Positions 53,312 through 64,000 of a stretch of 64,000 nucleotides of DNA are shown in pieces (position 1 is the first letter of the stretch; each line of letters begins with the position of its first letter). Under the pieces are notes generated by a model. It made no database searches, had not been told where the DNA came from, and saw only the letters and a list, made by a program, of their open reading frames with translations. The position numbers were made by a program, and so were the translations under genes. Origin of the DNA: Tubiluchus corallicola (taxonomy: Eukaryota > Priapulida > Priapulimorpha > Priapulimorphida > Tubiluchidae); contig JAQGDQ010000019.1 in the NCBI GenBank assembly GCA_030141605.1, forward strand, positions 808,001 through 872,000, read 5' to 3'.

Positions 53312-53500
53312 TGTATGCGTGCGTGCGTGCGTGCGTGCGTGTGCGAGAGTGTGTGTGTGTGTGTGTGTGTGTGCGTGTATATATATATATATATACCACG
53401 CCAGATCGAACTGAGCCAATCCACATTTAGAGCAGGAAGAAACTCCGATAATTAGACCTCATCCAGACAGTCACAAGACCTGTAGACTACGATCAAACCG
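53160..53500. repeat. Inverted counterpart of the GGTCTG array, split by a microsatellite
   Basis: GTCAGACCAGGCCTCTGATT, CAGATCGAACTGAGCC and TAGACCTCATCCAGACAG are reverse-complement relatives of the array at 52390-52860. A (TG)n/(CGTG)n/(TA)n microsatellite interrupts it at 53267-53395. Confidence 0.55.
53267..53395. repeat. Compound (TG)n-(CGTG)n-(TG)n-(TA)n microsatellite
   Basis: About 130 bp of alternating purine-pyrimidine sequence, a potential Z-DNA former. All open frames across it are translations of the repeat. Confidence 0.97.
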
Positions 53501-53942
53501 ACGTTAGGCTGTTACGTAAAGCATCATTTTTGTTACATAACGAATATTATACAACATCACAAAAATGTTACATAGTAATAAGAATTATTATTATATAATG
53601 ATGCAAAATTTGCTACTTAATGACGAATTTTGTGATATGTTCCATAATGTAACGTTTTTGTTACGCACGGCTGCTTTAACAGTTGAACCTTAATAGTTAG
53701 TCTTTTCTGGAAATACGGCAAGACTTGTAAACATTAATAAAATAAAGTTACACATTAGCGTTATCCATTGTTACTGGAAATACTAAAACAACTACGTGGG
53801 TCCACGTGGAGCCTACTACAAATAGATACCCTTTAATTCAATTTCATTAGTGATAAATGGTGTTAGTGGCACGCTCTAGGATCTTTCTGTCTCCCACTTC
53901 AAGAGACAGATAAAAAGCGTCAGAGAGTGAGACTGGGAAGTG

Positions 53943-53945
<3 letters not shown>

Positions 53946-53993
<48 letters not shown>
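53946..53993. repeat. (GA)n microsatellite
   Basis: About 24 uninterrupted GA units. Frames through it (SLSLSL) are artefacts. Confidence 0.97.
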
Positions 53994-53995
<2 letters not shown>

Positions 53996-56900
53996 AAATT
54001 GGGGAAACTTTTGCAGAGAAACCAGTAACAGGTAAACCTACGAGGTAATAAGCTAACTTAGCAGATAATGTCACTGAATTTAAATAATCCAATGCTCAGA
54101 ACGGATTTAGCAAATAAACACATTTGATACTTAGTAGTATTAAAGAATAAATTAACGCCTCGTCTAAATAGCTGAACTAACAAAGAAAAGCTCTCATTTC
54201 ACAAACTGACGGCTGCACATGACTCCACACACATCTAACTAAAGGCAGGGATTGAGCATTGGACAGGAGATGTTGAGGCGTAAAAAGCTTGAAGACACTC
54301 GTGAGCTAATAGCGCTAATACTAAGTTAGGAAAACAATAAACATATCCGTTGGTGATAGTAACAAAGAGATTACTGCCTTTTCTTTCTTGTGTCCTTCTA
54401 ATACCTATAAGCAAACAGTGATAGTAATGGTTCAAACGCGTTTAGGAGCACTAGAAACGTCACTTCAAAACTACTGAAAGCAGCTATCTTCCATCTGTTT
54501 TTTTTGGAAAAAAAATGTATTGGTATTCGCTTTCGTTAATTAAAATTATTATAATGTCGTCAAGACGTATAACAGCTTCTGTGAATAACGAGAATTGATT
54601 GCACTAACCATAGTAGAAAATAGATACAGTAGCTGTAGTAGATTTCTGCGGCGATAGTTCTTTTGAAACGCCCGACTCCAGTAAAAACTTGCCTATTATA
54701 GATTTATAGTATGGTAAAATAACCGCAAAACCTTATTAAAGTAGTATTATGAGCTTGTTAAATCTTGTTGTTGTGAAAATTATTCAAAGGTTTGTTATCA
54801 GCTGTGTAAAAAAACATTATCGGCTAATAAATGACTTAGTACTAATAAATGACAAAGTTAAATAGCATATTGCCCTTACAGGGACTGAATGTAAATAATC
54901 AAACGTTTAAATCGGGAACAACAGCTTTGAGAGAATGTCGTGGATTAATAGTTCAATCTAATAATTTCAGTCATGTATACAGTTCACTTCAAACTTTTTC
55001 TTACGTTTATGCATGACCGCGTCTGTTTGTAAATACAAAACGGCCGACTTCCTATGTCTTCAGGCACCGTTTGAACCTTTTAAGACATAAAATTTGGCTA
55101 AAAGCCAAGGACAGAGTCTGTTGGCGGCTCTTTCTCGGTCAGGTGAAGATTAATGGTTAAGAAATTATCGTGTTTCAGTTTACGGACGCTTCGAGGGCAT
55201 CTGATCACCGAATAATTTTCTTGAGCAGCGGCAACTTTTTTCATCTTAGGAATTATCAAAGTTGAGCGTAAGTGAAAAAATTCGGTTTGCTAATTTTAGG
55301 GTAATAATGGCGGAGCGTTTATTTATCCAAGGCGCCACATTGCTATTACTTTTTTGTATACCAGCAAAAGGGTTGTTGTTTACGTAACTATACGTGTAGT
55401 GGTTGATTAAAAACAATAAATTTATTTGTTCTGAAATAAATTCACTGTTCACAGCACCACAGAAAATTTAGTGCCGTGCTTTTTGTGAAAATCTTTTGCG
55501 ACTCTAGCATCATCTCGTTGATAAATTATTTTTTAAGTTCGAAGAATGACTAAGCAAAAAACTAATTTCCGAGCATTTTTTCCACTTTGACTTTAAACAT
55601 GTACTATAACAACAATGAATAAAGCACTAATAAGTAAGTATTCAAACTATCAGTTATCTTTGAAATCATCCGGCGAGGATGAATCATTGTAAGCTACTTT
55701 TGCGTTGGTGTATTTTTCAACAGGATTTTTCCCTGTAGGATACAATGTAATTTGAAAATTGGGAAACCAGTTATCTAAAAATTACAGCGTTTTTGCTCAA
55801 TTTCATGTTATTATTATTGTTTGTTACGGTTAACTAAATTTACCTATTTCGAATTGGCAGTTTGGCACGTTTGTATTATTTGCACGGCCATTTTAGTTTT
55901 GCTTAGTTTAAACTTTATTTATTTATAGTGGATTTACAAAACAGATTTACGACCATTTTACCTCAGAAAAACTGCAAACAAACCCATTGTTATTTGTCCT
56001 TAGGAAAGCAGAACACCAGAATAGTGACTTATATATAATATATATAATGACATTAAATTTTTATAAAAAAAATGCAATGATTGGAAACTTGTTTCTAAGC
56101 ATTGCACTTTTTTTTATAAAAATTTAATGTTAACCCTTTAAAGCCACAAAGGTGGGGCAAGTTAATTCTATTATCGATTAAATCTGAATCATAAAACTGC
56201 TGTTGATGACACATTACATATTTGTCCTGAAATTTCGATTTTGCTCCTTCCCTTAAGTATTTCGTACTATTCCTTATTACAGCAAATGGACCATTAGATC
56301 AATACTAATGCTTCACAGACAGTGCCTGTCGGAGAGTGAGTCATAAGGCCATGACATAGTTCATCTCAGGTGAAACTCATTTAAACCGACTTATTTTAAC
56401 TAGCAAGACATCGTAAACTTGGACGCCCGAATCCCACCCAAAAACCGACAGAACATTTCTCAGGTCGTACTGCACTGGCAAACTTGCAAATGCATTCAAA
56501 TTCAAGATGTAGAATTTGTTTGCTTTGGCCTCGGGCACTTATGAAATAATTAAACCAAATATCTCAGCCGAGTTCACGTGGCTTTCAACATGATGAACAA
56601 GTTTTCGAAAATCTTAGGCTTAAACATCGCTAAACTTACAGAGCATGTCTTTGTCAAAATACATTTCTAAGCTGACTAACTGCTGACGTGCATTTTGACA
56701 CTTTCTGCAGCATCCTATTCTGTAAGTAGCAATTAAAGATTTTTCTTGGTTATTATAAAATTTCGCAACGATATAAAACAGCAATTAGTATGTGTGTTAG
56801 CAATGCATGACCATCGTTAATAGCATAATCCTACTGACATAGTCTAAATATTTTGAATTTATTGTACCGCTATAAAACACTATTTTTTAAAAGATGCGAT

Positions 56901-58230
56901 GTTATAATTTTGTTTATTTTCGTGTGTAAACACATGTTGTAAACAGGTAACATTCTACAGTGCTCAATGTGTTCTCAATAAAATTGAAAGTAATGATCAG
57001 CATTAAAGCTACAATAACTGCTACTAGTTAAGTAATATTGTCTCAAATAGTTGAAAACTTTTGCCGCGTCATTATAGTACACATCACAGTAGCCAAAATT
57101 ATGTTAACAAAAAATAATACTGTACTTGTATTTTTTTAAAATAAGTGAGGCATTCAAGTGCAGTTGTCCGTTAAGGGCATTGTCGGTTCCGATATGTTTT
57201 ATACCATCTGAATTAGACAACTCACTGATTAGACAGATTGAAATAACTGATATAGTACTAAATAGTAGCTTTCGTATGTATACTTTAAAGTATTTTTCTG
57301 CGCTTTATATATTAGTAGAAATTATCGCTTTAGATAAGCAGTACGAAATGAAAGTAAACTAAAAGTGATATTAAGTTGTAAACACTTTAGAATGGTATTG
57401 TATTTTATAACATTTAGGTGTGTCCCACACTTAAAGGGTTTTTCATCGTAAGTTTTATTACAATTATTTTTACGTAACGTTTAAGTTTGAGTTCATTGCC
57501 ATTATTTAGTCCATATAAATCAAAATTGTAGTTACTTTGTGGATTACAATCTTCTACTTATGTACAACACTCTATTATAATTTCATTTACACAAAGGATA
57601 CTATTATACTAATCAGTAGCTACGTTAGGAACTGAAAAATCATGAATGGCAACGCTAATGCATACGTGAGTGAGGGCACTTAGTGTTAAATCCCAATTAA
57701 GCGTTTCAGGCTGAAATGTCTTAGATTTTTAAAACAACGAATTTACAATACCGCAATACGTTTTAAGTTTAACAGTGTTTACAGTATTTCAGAATTTCTT
57801 TGACATAAACTATAACTTTTCTTTTGCATAAACAATACTCAGCTTTTTAGCAAGTTGAAAATGAACTAACTGGGAAGCGTAGCATTGTTGTTGCAATAGC
57901 GTTTCGCTACTACTGCTTTAATACATGTGTAATTGATTATAGCCCGCAACCTTGAATCAATACTGAACAACCCAATTTTATTGTCACAATGACAATATTT
58001 ACTTGTTTCAAATGTTGTTAGAATGTATAAAAATAAGCATGATTACTAGTCACACTTACACTTGAATAATTATGAGTAATTTTACAAAACAATTTGCGAA
58101 CCAACTTTGTCATCATACCGGAAACAAACGTGTCATTTCTGACTGATAAATAATGGGACGAGAATGATGTTGGCAACAATCCCCAGTTTTTCTTCTACCT
58201 AACATTGTGAGTTCTTCCTGTTACTAATGG
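53994..58230. other. Intergenic: no gene recognised
   Basis: About 4.2 kb of AT-rich sequence. The one notable structure is the hairpin at 56050-56130. Confidence 0.5.
56050..56130. repeat. Near-perfect 30-bp stem hairpin, 20-nt loop
   Basis: The left arm ACATTAAATTTTTATAAAAA... (56050-56079) pairs with 56100-56130 over about 30 bp with a single bulged base; the loop is 56080-56099. The stem is very AT-rich. It could be a tiny palindromic MITE or a small hairpin RNA source. No target duplication was established. Confidence 0.85.
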
Positions 58231-58254
58231 ACTGTGTCACCTGTTATTATTTTT

Positions 58255-58410
58255 GAAGAAAACTGTAGTAAGCTCGACGCAGCATCCGCCCGACAGGATT
58301 CAGTTCTTTGTTACAAGGAGGCGGCTGCCGGAGCGGAGCTATCGAGCAGATGGGAAGACGCAATGCAGCTGCCCTTCTCAGCCGAAGCGCAAGCGATTTT
58401 ACACTGGTTC
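58255..58410 (+). promoter_or_regulatory. CpG-rich patch, candidate promoter or first exon of the BTB gene
   Basis: About a dozen CpGs in 150 bp (GCTCGACGCAG, CATCCGCCCGACAGG, GGCGGCTGCCGGAGCGGAG, GCCGAAGCGCAAGCG), in sharp contrast to the surroundings. It lies about 3.4 kb upstream of the BTB gene's first coding exon, which begins at a splice acceptor and so needs an upstream noncoding exon. Three overlapping frames are open here, with no recognisable domain in any. Confidence 0.35.
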
Positions 58411-61400
58411 TCTTTTGTGTGGATCCATCTGTGCTGTTAGTGCTTTGTTACTCAACTAGTCTGATTATTAAATTTTGTAGACCAAATGATATGTGCATTT
58501 TGTGTCGAAAATTATAAATGGTAAAAAAACTATGAACTTGCGAGCAGTGTTGAAATAAATTATCGAGTAGGCACGAATTGCTTTATCTAATATTTCGCGG
58601 GTATGACACCATCTTTGGGTCCACTACTCCACTTTGGGTATTTTCGGAGTGTGCGTCCTTTGGTTCACGCAGGGTGCACGGAGCAGTGTGAGGAATCAAT
58701 ATCGGAAAAGCAAATATCCTTGAACAAATTTTAACCACTTCAAGCTCAAGATAGCCGCTAGCTCACGAGGATTACGAGGCTAAATTTATTTGTACAAAAT
58801 AGTATGGAGAAATAGGCAATTGCCAAAAAAGCTGTTGTTAATGGATTTTCAGACCGTTGCATGGTCACCTGGTCAGAAAAAATTTTGAACCAAAGGACAC
58901 TAGGTGCAAACAAAACGGTGTTGTAACTTTTTTACAAACTGTGAGTTTAGGACATGAATTCAAATTATGGAACAATTAAATACGAAGTATTATAGGTAAG
59001 ATCACATTTAATTAACATAATTGTAAAGATGATGTTCGTTTTTGTTCTTACTTTAACATAGAGTCATTGAGCGCCATGAATTGAATACTTAGTGCGTGAG
59101 TAAACTGATAAGCAAAAATTGTCCATGAAAAATAAAAATGGGCAAACTTGTGGATTCTCCTTTATTTAAGCTCCACGCACAGGTAAAATGATTTTTTGAA
59201 TATCCTGCAGAAGTGTCTACAGTGCATTGCAATGGCTTTTTTTAATTTAAGAATTTTTTGGATAAGTTTTAGAGTCTCGTGCGGAAACGTATTCTGAATC
59301 TATCCATTTTTTGCCGCAAATGTTAATCTATTGGCTGTTAAGAAATAAAGTGTTTTAGTATATTTTTTCATTCCGTCGTGTTCTATTCTATTCTGTTCTG
59401 TTCTGTTACGTTACGTTATGTTACATTACATTACATTACTTTATATTTTATTCTACTCTATTCTGCTCTAGCTCTGCGGATCTTACTCTGGCTCTGCTCC
59501 GCTCCGCTCCGCTCCATTCTATTCTATTCTATAAAATATCTTTGTATCTGGACTAATTGCTGTTGTATTTGGCAGTGATGTATGGTTGTGATACATACAA
59601 TTGGCTCGGAAACTGCTGCCCAATACTACTTTATTTCATCAGCTATAATAATTTATGGCAATTAAGATTCTGATATCAATTACGACTATTGTGTTTTTGC
59701 CGTTCTTTTCATGCTAAACTGGTTTAGAGCAAATTTTGCGATCACTTTTTTAGCCGAATAAACACTGCGTGCGTTTCTGTGATCCTATTATGTTATTTTT
59801 GCTACGAAAATTAATTGTCCTGTAGTTCCTTTTCATAACTTTACAAAGAAATCAAACAAGTCCTTGACGCCATAATTACAGTCGATCGTAGCCACTGAAA
59901 AATCATATCTTGCGCTATTAAATTGTATTAGCGTTTACATTTGAAGTTCTGAAAGAGTTACTTCTATTCGCGAGGACGAATATAACTAGGTGCTATGGCT
60001 GTCTAGTATGTGACAGTCATTTAATACAGGGCGTTCCAAAATGAAAAAGAACGGCAGAAATATGCTGACATCCTGAAATATGTCGACTAGTGATCAAATC
60101 ACAAAGAAATGCAGTTAAGTGCTAGGTCAAGTAGTAAAAGGTTTTATAATGCGATTACTACGGCGCTCATAATTTACTGTAGCGCACTTATTGGACGTTG
60201 TGTGATACAATATGCAGTGTGCTTTCGTTTTTGTTGTAACACCTGTATTACCAGTCAAGATAAGCTGCCTCCAAGTTCGCTCAAATTAAAGCCCAAACTT
60301 GTGAAACTACACAGTTAAATTTTGCACCTAAATGCAGGATGTTTGCCGAAGCGACTAACTTGTGCAACCTACGGTTACTTTACATTATTGTTTGGTATTG
60401 TGTGCACTAAAAGGGACAAGCTGGAAGTCTAAACCTCCTCGCAGTCGCTTTGAATAAGATCTGCTGAATTTTAAGCTTGGCAATGCAATGCTAGTTTTAC
60501 AGACTGTTATAACAGCTTACACAAATTAAGATTATATGTTGCTATCAATTGCTAATTCTAACAGCTAAAAAATGAAAATGCTGGTACTGTGATAAAATAA
60601 CTTAAATGGAACTTTACAATTTGTTATAAGGATGGCTTTCATAACTGCGCCCTAAAATAGTACAAAGGTGTGTAGACCGTTCACACACTTTGCAAATTAC
60701 ATGTGTAAATACGGTTGTTTAATAGTCAATACTTCTAAACGCCATGTTCCTTAAAGCTTTTTTGGTTAGCGTTAGGTTTCACAATTTGCAACTGTGGCTG
60801 ATCTTGAAAATGTAACACAGTGAACATTTAAACGCATGTGTAATAGTTTTGAGATTTTTCACATGTACTTAACTTAATACTTAAGAGTATCCGGATCAGT
60901 AAGGGGTTCTATGCAAGCAGATCACAAACAAAAACTGTTACCAACTTCGAAAAACTGTTAGTAAGATCTTTTCTTATTTGTCATTGTATGATTCAAAAAT
61001 TGCAGACTTTTGTACTTGGTAAAGCCAGCAATAAATTTTGCAACGTCTCAACAGTAGGAAGGAAAATCGAATTAGCTACCAGTCTCTTATCTGTTGCGTT
61101 GAACTTATAGTAAAAAGGTTGCATCGCTTCTGTATTTTTTCGTTCAGTAAACTAATTAAACTATCCTTGGCTTATGGCCTAGTCTATGAATTTCTGCATC
61201 ATGCAGCAAAATAGCCTTCACTAGTCAGTGTGAAATATTCTGATACGATAGCGTTACAATCACTTAAGCAGGTGAGACTGACGGTGAGCAGGGTGTGTTA
61301 CATTGTGCAAATAATATCATATTTAATTCTCTGTGATTGTCATTTTTATGTGTGTTTTAGTACATATGAATAGTTGAAAGTGATTCGCCTAAGTAGTCAT

Positions 61401-61736
61401 ATACAAAGCTGTGTTGAAACTTGTTAAAATTCGTATAAATATTGTTTTTGTCTAGAACCCGAAAATAACTGTTATTATTTGTAATAAATTTTGAACAATG
61501 GAATTGCTTCTTTAATACTTTTCAGTTGCACAGCAATTAGATTTTTAATCACGTATTTGTATATTATGACCTTTGTATATTGCTGATATAGTTTTAATGT
61601 CTTTTAGTAAGTTATTATTGTTTACATAAATAAGATGCGTAAGTATATTAAGTGTATTTAGAAAGAGAAAGTTTATAGTCAATTGGTAACATATTTCATT
61701 GCTTATTTTTACTTAAACTGCTTATGTAATTTGCAG
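58411..61736. other. Probable first intron of the BTB gene
   Basis: AT-rich. Contains the pentanucleotide repeat at 59383-59535, and a CAGGGCGTTCCAAAATGAAA sequence near 60030 that resembles a transposon end but has no partner. No other gene was seen. Confidence 0.4.
59383..59535. repeat. Evolving pentanucleotide repeat (TTCTA/TTCTG/GTTAC/CATTA/CCGCT)
   Basis: About 150 bp of 5-bp units that change by single substitutions from block to block: ATTCT, GTTCT, GTTAC, ATTAC, ACTCT, CCGCT, then back to ATTCT. A clear case of a microsatellite diversifying in blocks. Confidence 0.85.
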
Positions 61737-64000
61737 GTTAGTCACATGGCGGCAGCACCTCCTCCGGGTGATCCCCAACCACCTCCAGGGGCAGCAGTAG
61801 ACGGACGAGAATCACCTGTGTGTCTGCTTAATTCTTTACACATCAAACCTCCCATTTCATCACCTCCTCCACCAATACTAAGTCCCGAAGGCATGGAGTG
61901 CTTTGGAAATGAACGTTCTGTAAGATTTCCTAAATTAGTCAGTTAAATACTCAGTCAGTCAGCCAATTTGGCAAAATTTTTTAATATGTATTTTATTCAA
62001 CAACTATCACTAAACTAACTGATTTAAAGCCATTGTCTGATTTATCTGAGCCCATTAAATTCATTAGTCAGAAGTGGCACAGCATAAGTTCTTATATTCT
62101 GGATTTAATTTTTCCAGGTTCTAACTGAACAGGCAAAGTTCTACGACAACCCCCTCCTGAGTGATGTTACACTGAGAGTTGGAGATGAGATATTTCATGG
62201 ACATAAATTAATTCTAGTCAGGGCGAGTGAAGTGTTCGAGCGTATGCTAAGCTCTGAATGGAGTGACCCTCGTCTGAAGGTGGAGTCTGTAATTAACGAT
62301 TTTGGAGTTAAGAAATTCTGAAACAATATCTGCAACAAAACTTCGAAGATTTACAGTAGGGTTAATTAGGATTAAATAATGGATTGTTTCTTTTTGATTA
62401 AACCCGTTTGGTCTAAATATATGGTGAAAGAAATCAATGCGTAATGAACACGTTGAAATGAAATATAACGTATAACAAATCAACAGTCAATAAATATTTA
62501 TTCGAAATGTGAAATATTTTATGGTAAACAATTTTTTTGCCACTTATTTGCACAACGCTAGCTTTCTTAATTATATATGCATTGTTTCTTCGGCTATAGG
62601 CACTAGTTTTGCTCGTTTCTGTTCAGATATGCATCTATTCGTTCAACGGATTTTCATTCACTCATTCATTCATTCATTCATTCATTCATTCATTCATTCA
62701 TTCATTCATTCATTCATTCATTTATTCATTTATTCATTTATTCATTCATTCATTCATTCATTTAGTTATTCATTCATTTATTCATTCATTCATTTATTCT
62801 TTCGGTCAATCAATTGCTCGGTCCGTCATTCAGTAGGTCGGTCAGTCAGTTAGTCATCTATTCATTTTTGCTCATTCATTCATTGAATCAATCGTTTACT
62901 CGTTCGTTTATACTGTCTTTTATTCACTCACTTACTCCTTCATTTTCTATTCACCACTGATATAATCATCATTTTCCTTCTTAGCCAGCTTGCACGACAC
63001 TGGGAACATTTTTAGTCGTACCACACCACTGTTTTATGCAGTCTTTAAATTCAACCGCGTCTACCAATATTTAAAGAATTCATCAGAGCACATTATCGTG
63101 CTAGCCATAGTTCGTTTCGAAACACAAGGTAAAAAGTTGCACTTGCCTCCTGAAGCTTAACTTGCTGCAGTAAAACAGCCTTTTTTAATGTCAGTCTTTG
63201 CAAATGCAATTATATTTAATTGAACGTTTTTTAACAACGCAGTCACTTGAACAGCACTCATACAAGCGACTCGCAGTTAAATTGGCGTTGTCTTGTTGTC
63301 ATTTAAAAGTTGACTACCAATTTGCGAACAGTTAAATGGTTGTTTAAAAATGTTTATCTTCACAGGAGTTAAAGCTCGTTGAAGACGATGCCTGTATTGA
63401 AGTATTTCCAAGATTTTTGCGATTTCTTTATGGTTGCCACATCACATTGAACTCTGAGAATGCCCTACCAGTGCTGGTGTTGGCTGATAAGTATAACGTC
63501 AGCGATCTCAGACAGGTAAATAAAGCAGGTGTTAATATAAGTCTTAAACTGCAAGGTATCTTGTAGTTTTATTCTTCTGTAACAACGTTCATAGACATTA
63601 CACATTGCTGTTTATAAGCTTACATACTGTGTATGTTGCAGTTATTATATCCATGACTGTAGACTGATAAATGTGACAAATGACACTTATGACAAATTTG
63701 ATTCAACTATAGGTGTGCATCAATTTTACCTGTGATTACATCATTCCCAAGCTGCAACTAAAGGATGTCTTCCACGTCTGGTTCCAATATGCAACCAAGT
63801 GTTATCATACGAAACTCATCAACGCATGCATAATGGCGCTTGCTGACAAAATGGATGACATTTGCTCTTCTCTTGGTAAGAAATCAGGCAAAAATTAACA
63901 TTTGGTTACATTGCAAATATGAGAGATTTAAACTTATTATAAAGCAACGATTCCACTAATAACGTTGGCGGTGCTGCTTAGCTATAAACGCACTTAGCTA
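61737..64000 (+). CDS. BTBD17-like BTB/BACK domain protein, 5' part of gene
   Basis: BTB domains dimerise and recruit partners; BACK is the helical region that follows. Four coding exons (61746-61919, 62118-62279 or 62288, 63366-63515, 63713-63875) join in phase to about 216-219 residues, with the rest beyond the right edge. A proline-rich N-terminus (PPPGDPQPPPG, PPISSPPPPILSP) is followed by BTB (about 70-165) with SDVTLRVGDEIFHGHKLIL, IEVFPRFLRFLYG and VLADKYNVSDL, then BACK-start CDYIIPKLQLKDVFHVWFQY. The VWFQYAT and DKYNVSDL contexts resemble BTBD17 more than Kelch-type proteins. Vertebrate BTBD17 has a signal peptide; this start does not show one. Family assignment is by motif memory only. 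Confidence 0.82.
61746..61919 (+). CDS. BTBD17-like exon A (start codon, proline-rich N-terminus)
   Basis: The acceptor AATTTGCAG ends at 61736. The ATG at 61746 is in good context (CACATGGCG). 58 codons ending NERS, then donor GTAAGA. Phase 0. The nine bases before the ATG are 5' UTR. Confidence 0.85.
62118..62279 (+). CDS. BTBD17-like exon B (BTB core)
   Basis: The acceptor TTTTTCCAG ends at 62117. It encodes VLTEQAKFYDNPLLSDVTL... to SSEWSDPRLK, the first strands and helices of the BTB fold. The donor is ambiguous: AAG before GTGGAG (exon ends 62279) or TCT before GTAATT (ends 62288, adding Val-Glu-Ser). Both keep phase 0. Confidence 0.88.
62657..62800. repeat. (ATTC)n microsatellite in the BTB gene intron
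   Basis: About 35 ATTC units with ATTT interruptions, continuing as degenerate TCAGT/TCGGT units to about 62890. Open frames reading FIHSFIHS are artefacts. Confidence 0.97.
63366..63515 (+). CDS. BTBD17-like exon C (BTB second half)
   Basis: Acceptor CTTCACAG, 50 codons, donor GACAG before GTAAAT. It contains CIEVFPRFLRFLYGCHITL and LPVLVLADKYNVSDLRQ, the conserved C-terminal helices of BTB. Phase 0 at both ends. Confidence 0.92.
63713..63875 (+). CDS. BTBD17-like exon D (start of BACK)
   Basis: The acceptor CAACTATAG ends at 63712. 54 codons plus one base, donor CTTG before GTAAGA. It encodes VCINFTCDYIIPKLQLKDVF, HVWFQYATKCYHTKLINACI and MALADKMDDICSSL. The next exon is outside the window. 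Confidence 0.88.

Noticed and set aside
53197-53455. Several His/Thr- or Cys/Val-repeat frames
   Set aside because: Translations of the TG/CGTG microsatellite.
62509-62853. Plus-strand frame reading FIHSFIHS
   Set aside because: Translation of an (ATTC)n microsatellite within an intron.

Overview
The window is a gene-poor, intron-rich, AT-rich piece of an animal nuclear genome. Evidence for this is the set of protein-coding exons bounded by GT/AG splice sites, introns from hundreds of bases to about 20 kb, and many dead transposable elements. An Ena/VASP protein and a BTBD17-like BTB protein point to a metazoan. The Ena EVH1 region resembles both fly Enabled and vertebrate Mena, so I call it an invertebrate of unresolved phylum. 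I see no bacterial-type operons, rRNA genes or intact tRNA genes.

Layout. (1) Positions 1-28628, minus strand: an Ena/VASP gene. I placed seven exons with matching reading phases (EVH1 in two exons, a tyrosine-motif exon, a proline-rich exon with a G-actin-binding-like motif, an F-actin-binding exon, a linker exon, and the start of the C-terminal coiled coil, which runs off the left edge). A candidate first exon encodes only ATGAG at 28624-28628, which would give a first intron of about 20 kb. That intron holds a 1.3 kb hAT-type element with perfect 8-bp target duplications, a 96-bp MITE nested inside it with its own perfect 8-bp duplication, a 1.4 kb imperfect inverted repeat, and a retropepsin fragment. 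(2) 29059-32167: a transposon pile-up of a CR1/Jockey-like LINE relic, a 5'-truncated and broken second LINE ending in an (ATCGCA)n tail, and a GC-rich element with 14-bp inverted ends. (3) 32-40 kb: a dead intronless tetraspanin retrocopy and four copies of a SINE, three of them with a tRNA-like head. (4) 45310-46472, plus strand: a beta-1,3-galactosyltransferase-like GT31 gene with an uninterrupted coding exon and a leader carrying four upstream ATGs. (5) 46.5-61.7 kb: no gene recognised; simple repeats, a degenerate GGTCTG-type array and a 30-bp hairpin. (6) 61746 to the right edge, plus strand: the first four coding exons of a BTBD17-like BTB/BACK protein.

The three live genes have unrelated roles (actin filament assembly, Golgi glycosylation, BTB-type protein interaction). 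Nothing suggests that they work as a unit. All identifications come from reading motifs by eye; no database search was possible.
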